Made by a program: the position numbers and the translations under genes. Under the pieces are notes generated by a model. It saw nothing but the letters and a program-made list of their open reading frames with translations, made no database searches and had not been told where the DNA came from. Shown here in pieces: positions 59,679 through 64,000 of a stretch of 64,000 bases of DNA (within the stretch, counting starts at the first letter, position 1; each line of letters starts with the position of its first letter). Origin of the DNA: Chloropicon primus (taxonomy: Eukaryota; Chlorophyta; Chloropicophyceae; Chloropicales; Chloropicaceae); the NCBI GenBank assembly GCA_023205875.1, contig CP060757.1:1396552-1460551 (forward strand), written 5' to 3'.

Positions 59679-60783
59679 TTGCTTGCGTACCGCCTTTAAT
59701 CTTTTATTATTACCTCCGTTTTGCTTGGTTCCCCGCTCGTATATATGCGTGGCCGTTTCGTTTCTCTTTCTCAGTGAGAGACTCTCTGACAAAGGTGACG
59801 GGAGAATTCGCGATCTGCAGGAGTGTGGGAGGAGAATGTTGGGGGCAACGAGTGGGCGAAGCGCATCTCTGTGGTTTCGGGTGACTTGTTCGTGCCACTT
59901 CAGTAGTTCTGCTGCACTTGCTGCCCCCGGCCCGGGGACTGACACCATGCACGGTGAAACACACGCCCAGCCCAGCCTGGTGATGGCGGAGAGGAGGCAA
60001 GGAGAAAGGAGGCGGAGGAGAGGCGTTCTTGGGGCAATGCAGGGGGTTGGGAGAGGAGATGAGGCAAGGAGAGGTGGTTATGGGTACTTGTTGGTAGCTT
60101 GGATCATCTTGGTTTGGTTCATGGTGACTTGATTGTGTAATGTAGGTGTGTATGATATGATTCTGTTGCTATTATTCTCCATTTTTGGCCTATTTTTCGA
60201 AACGAATAGTGGAGTGACGGATCCAGTTCGGAGCATCACAAAGGGAGTGAGCAACGACGGAGGGCTTGGTAGAGGAGGACTTCTCGCCGACCTCGAGAAA
60301 AACAGAGCGGCCAGGATCACCACAGGACTCTACCTCTGTCTCGCTCTCTTTCTTTCTGCGACCTGTGCGCGGGCCAGCCACCCTCTGATCATCTTTTGGA
60401 AGGAGCGTTATGCGCTGAGTTTGGGGTTGGGGGGTGCTCGCCTCGTCGTCGCTCAAAGGGGGAGGGAGAGGGAGAGGACAGAGGCGTGGGTTTGGACAAC
60501 GCCAGGATGCATGCGAGGAGGACCCTTGTCTTGCTCGGCACGTGCCGACCCTGTGCTCGGGAGACTGGCACCCCGTGCGTGGAGGGAATGTAAAGTCACG
60601 CGTCACGCGTGGGAGGAAAGAGTCACTCACGCACCACGGTGACCGAAAGTCCGAGACAATGAATCGACTTCTCGAGACGTGGAGGGTGGGCCCACCGCAA
60701 GGGGTCTCATTCGACGGACGAAGCGCGTCGACCAACCACGATATCGAGAGTCGCGAAACTTCAACGCCCTAAACCCTCGAACG
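59679..60783. other. Spacer between the two hydrolase genes
   Basis: Contains the end of copy A and the start of copy B of the tandem duplication. A 152-codon frame (59674-60132) has no domain character and is repeated unchanged in copy B (61997-62455). CCCTAAACCCT recurs at 60767-60777 before the second ATG. Confidence 0.5.
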
Positions 60784-62001
60784 ATGGTGAAGACACACGC
60801 CACCTCGCGCCTTCTCGCCATCACTCTCGCGCTCCTCGCCTGTTCCGCGATGGCGATCAGACCCCTCGAGGACGCGCACTCGCCCCCCGGGCGCTCGCTT
60901 TTGGACGTGGGCCAGTACGATGTACGCAAGACCTACTTCTCGTCTCCCCACAGTTTGGTGGTGCTCACGCCTTCGGCGAGGAACGGGACCGAACCGACGG
61001 GGAGGGAGACGTACCCCGCTATCATCTTCGCCCACGGCCTCTGCGGGCCTGTCGGTGACTACGAGGCGATCCTGGAAGCCATCGCGGGGCAGGGGTTCAT
61101 CGTCGTCGCCAACAGGGAGCAGCTGCGATGCGGTCCCAGCTGGCGGCAGCTCTTCACCTTCAACCCCTTTGGAAATCTGAAGGCCGCGGCCAATGGTGGA
61201 GTCATGGTGGAGAACCTGCGGAAGGAGGTGGACTTCCTCCTCAACTGGAACCAGACCCCGGCCTTCGACGGGGAGCGCATCGGTCTCGTCGGCCATTCCA
61301 TGGGGGGAGGCGCCGTGATCGATCTGGCGGCCAAGCTCGCCTCCTCCCACCCCGGCATCGTCAAGGCCGTGGCAGCGATCGCCCCTTGGTAAGCCACCTC
61401 CCTCACGCCCCCCGCCTGTTTCCCCCCTTCGTCTGTGCTGACCCCATCTTTCCTCGTCAGGAACGGCATCAACAATGCGGACAGGCCCTCGAGCGTTGCG
61501 CACAAGATCAACGCCCCCCTCCTCCTGATTTGCTCCAAGAACGACCAGATCTGCCCCTGCAACGGCATGGTGGGCGCCGCCACCGGCGTGGGCTACAGCC
61601 TCCCCTCCCGCATGATGCTGGGTGCCGTCTTCGAGGGCAACGACGGCCGGTGGTTCGGCGGCGTGGACGCCATCTACGACGATGCCCTGAAGAACCAGGA
61701 GAGGAACAACGTGACCATCGAGAGGTTTCACAAGGGCGGCCACTTTGCGATGGCGGGGATCAGCCGGGAGGCTGTGATCAGGCTTGGGGAGTCCTGGGGT
61801 CAGCCCCGGTGGGTGAGTGCCGTTCTTCGCGGGTACCACGCCTTTCCCGACTGTTCTTCTGACTTTGCCCTTCTCTCTTTCGCGTCCTTCCTCAGATGGC
61901 CTCCATGGGAACCGCCTTCGCCGAGATCAAGGACGGGTCCAACCCCTTTCCTGAGGTCAAGTCCCTCGTGACCACCTTTCTCGATAAGAACGTCAAGTGA
62001 C
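60784..62001 (+). CDS. Secreted alpha/beta hydrolase (chlorophyllase/cutinase-like), copy 2
   Basis: Exons 60784-61388, 61461-61812 and 61897-62001. The encoded protein is identical to copy 1, including the signal peptide, S172, D230 and H296, and both introns match in the stretches compared. Since neither third positions nor introns have drifted, the duplication is very recent or kept equal by gene conversion. If the assembly is right, both genes should be expressed from nearly identical 5' regions, including CCCTAAACCCT just upstream of the start. It is the last gene before the telomere, 1.47 kb from the first regular TTTTAGG unit. Confidence 0.88.
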
Positions 62002-62885
62002 TTGCTTGCGTACCGCCTTTAATCTTTTATTATTACCTCCGTTTTGCTTGGTTCCCCGCTCGTATATATGCGTGGCCGTTTCGTTTCTCTTTCTCAGTGA
62101 GAGACTCTCTGACAAAGGTGACGGGAGAATTCGCGATCTGCAGGAGTGTGGGAGGAGAATGTTGGGGGCAACGAGTGGGCGAAGCGCATCTCTGTGGTTT
62201 CGGGTGACTTGTTCGTGCCACTTCAGTAGTTCTGCTGCACTTGCTGCCCCCGGCCCGGGGACTGACACCATGCACGGTGAAACACACGCCCAGCCCAGCC
62301 TGGTGATGGCGGAGAGGAGGCAAGGAGAAAGGAGGCGGAGGAGAGGCGTTCTTGGGGCAATGCAGGGGGTTGGGAGAGGAGATGAGGCAAGGAGAGGTGG
62401 TTATGGGTACTTGTTGGTAGCTTGGATCATCTTGGTTTGGTTCATGGTGACTTGATTGTGTAATGTAGGTGTGTATGATATGATTCTGTTGCTATTATTG
62501 TCCATTTTGGGGCCTACTTTTTGGTACGAATAGTGGAGTGACGGATCCAGTTCGTGTCCGATGGCTGTAAACCTTTGTCAGAAGAGGCTTGTATTTCATA
62601 TGTGGATACTCCTCTAATATTGTGTATCTTCCCGTCGTCCTTGAGCCTGTAGAGATCCATCTGTCGGACCACTAAAACCCAAACCACAGCCCTCCATGGA
62701 TGATGATGATGATGTGTGAATGGAGTCCTTGATGAAGAGACCTGTTCCGGGTGGAGTGTAATCTAGGGCACCAGAGAATAAAGTGATTGAATCGTAAACC
62801 TTACCCTGATCCACTCTTCTGCTGGAATCCGTCGTCTTATGCGACCTGATTTAGGGCCGACTAAAACCAAAACCTCACTTAAACC
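62002..62885. other. Subtelomeric sequence without gene
   Basis: The first 550 bp are the tail of copy B. From about 62556 the sequence is unique, less GC-rich, with a GAT trinucleotide run (62698-62715). No gene seen. Confidence 0.55.
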
Positions 62886-62895
62886 TATACCAGAA

Positions 62896-63418
62896 GGAAA
62901 ACATGCGGTGGCTTGGAGGCACCACGGAAAGGTTGGATGATGCGACAGTGACTTTCTCTTAGACTTCTTTTGTTCCCCGGCTCCTTTCCTTGGCCAGGTC
63001 GTCCTTCCTTCCTTCCTCGGGCAAACCCTACTCAAGGCACTTCGGACCCACGAGAGGGCCTTTTAGGCGTTAGGTCTTGGGACTCCCAAGGCTTTAGGAA
63101 ACGCGGTGACTCGGAGGCACCACGAAAAAATTGGATGATGCAACGGTGTCTTTCTCTTAGGTTTCTTTTGTTCCTCGGGCTCCTTTCCTTGGCCAAGTCG
63201 TCCTTCCTTTCTTCCTCGGGCAAACCCTACTCAAGGCACTTCGGACCCACGAGAGGGCCTTTTAGGCGTTAGGTTTTAGGACTCCCAAGGCTTTAGGAAA
63301 CGCGGTGACTCGGAGGCACCAAGGAAAGGTTGGATGATGCGACGATGTCTTTCTCTTAGGCTTCTTTTGTTCTCCGGCTCCTTTCCTTGGCCAGGTCGTC
63401 CTTCCTTAGGTTTAGGCT
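62896..63418. repeat. Subtelomeric tandem repeat, unit about 198 bp, nearly three copies
   Basis: The marker TTCTTTTGTT occurs at 62965, 63163 and 63362 (spacing 198 and 199). GGAGGCACCA followed by GGTTGGATGATG or its variants recurs in phase near 62915, 63113 and 63313. The copies differ by scattered substitutions, so they are older than the hydrolase duplication. Short frames here are repeat translations. Confidence 0.9.
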
Positions 63419-64000
63419 TGTAGGTTTGTAGGTTGTTAGGTTGTTAGGTTGTTAGGTTGGTTTAGGTTTTAGGTTTTAGGTTTTAGGTTTTAGGTTTTAG
63501 GTTTTAGGTTTTAGGTTTTAGGTTTTAGGTTTTAGGTTTTAGGTTTTAGGTTTTAGGTTTTAGGTTTTAGGTTTTAGGTTTTAGGTTTTAGGTTTTAGGT
63601 TTTAGGTTTTAGGTTTTAGGTTTTAGGTTTTAGGTTTTAGGTTTTAGGTTTTTAGGTTTTAGGTTTTAGGTTTTAGGTTTTAGGTTTTAGGTTTTAGGTT
63701 TTAGGTTTTAGGTTTTAGGTTTTAGGTTTTAGGTTTTAGGTTTTAGGTTTTAGGTTTTAGGTTTTAGGTTTTAGGTTTTAGGTTTTAGGTTTTAGGTTTT
63801 AGGTTTTAGGTTTTTAGGTTTTAGGTTTTAGGTTTTAGGTTTTAGGTTTTAGGTTTTTAGGTTTTAGGTTTTTAGGTTTTAGGTTTTTAGGTTTTAGGTT
63901 TTAGGTTTTAGGTTTTAGGTTTTAGGTTTTAGGTTTTAGGTTTTAGGTTTTGGGTTTTTAGGTTTAGGTTTTAGGTTTTAGGTTTTAGGTTTTAGGTTTT
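63419..64000 (+). repeat. Telomere: (TTTTAGG)n, G-rich strand toward the right edge
   Basis: A transition zone (63419-63466) with GTTGTTAGG-type variants passes into regular TTTTAGG heptamers from about 63467 to the last base, roughly 75 units. A few TTTTTAGG octamers (for example near 63648 and 63809) and single TTTAGG or TTTTGGG units interrupt. The G-rich strand runs 5' to 3' toward the right end, as expected at a chromosome's right terminus. Confidence 0.97.

Larger units (their letters stand above)
57915..62555 (+). repeat. Tandem 2.32-kb duplication (two direct copies)
   Basis: Copy A is about 57915-60233 and copy B about 60236-62555, offset 2321-2323 bp. The only early difference I found is a 2-bp CT insertion (TACCTGTCTCG against TACCTCTGTCTCG) and a few substitutions upstream of the genes; the translated exons of the two copies are identical. 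The copies diverge at their 3' edges (TTGCTATTATT onward), where ACGAATAGTGGAGTGACGG still matches. Confidence 0.95.

Noticed and set aside
59674-60132. 152-codon frame between the hydrolase copies
   Set aside because: No domain or signal beyond a chance hydrophobic start; it lies in the 3' region of the hydrolase and is only duplicated with it.

Overview
Right-hand end of a nuclear chromosome from a compact, GC-rich eukaryotic genome, most likely a green alga. The evidence is eukaryotic: spliceosomal introns, an RNA polymerase II largest subunit with a heptad tail, and ORMDL, Beclin-partner-like, DP and NF-YB proteins. Plastid functions are also present: HDR of the MEP pathway, porphobilinogen deaminase with a transit-like leader, and two proteins with thylakoid-type signals. 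Small genes, short gaps and few introns suggest a prasinophyte-type or Chloropicophyceae-like alga; the lineage is inference. The last 530 bases are telomeric repeats running off the right edge.

Layout. 1-9 kb: a cut-off coiled-coil protein, a plastid-type Rossmann protein, a peroxisomal ACAD10/11-IBR3-like fusion, an EF-hand protein and a bestrophin-like channel. 8.8-20.6 kb: a membrane JmjC protein, a SKIP22/FBXO7-like F-box protein, ORMDL, HDR, a hypothetical protein, serine palmitoyltransferase LCB2, a HAD phosphatase, an ERG2/sigma-1-type sterol isomerase and NF-YB. Sphingolipid enzyme and regulator, sterol and isoprenoid genes therefore lie within about 8 kb. 20.8-35 kb: an ATG14/UVRAG-like protein, an H-protein-like lipoyl-fold protein, an HCN/CNG channel, DDI1, a calpain without its catalytic Cys and His, a MUL1/SP1 E3 ligase and transcription factor DP. 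35-50 kb: RPB1, a TM-PDZ-RING protein, a METTL13-like methyltransferase, the divergent ICT1/GatA pair (organelle translation), a PLAC8 protein and a GST. 50-57.7 kb: two Cys-rich/Pro-Gly-Tyr-rich proteins, a UBC27-like E2, a selenocysteine glutathione peroxidase, porphobilinogen deaminase and two small spliced genes. 57.9-62.6 kb: a tandem 2.32-kb duplication, each copy with a secreted alpha/beta hydrolase. 62.9-64 kb: about 198-bp subtelomeric repeats, then (TTTTAGG)n.

Introns are short (about 75-320 nt), GT-AG, and 14 of the 16 distinct ones I placed contain CTGAC upstream of the acceptor. Most intergenic space holds only low-complexity purine/pyrimidine tracts and microsatellites. The strongest hidden signal is the glutathione peroxidase: an in-frame TGA replaces the catalytic Cys codon, a SECIS-like hairpin follows the stop, and the leader ends in a twin-arginine, AxA-type lumen signal. 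All calls were made by eye, with no database or folding run.
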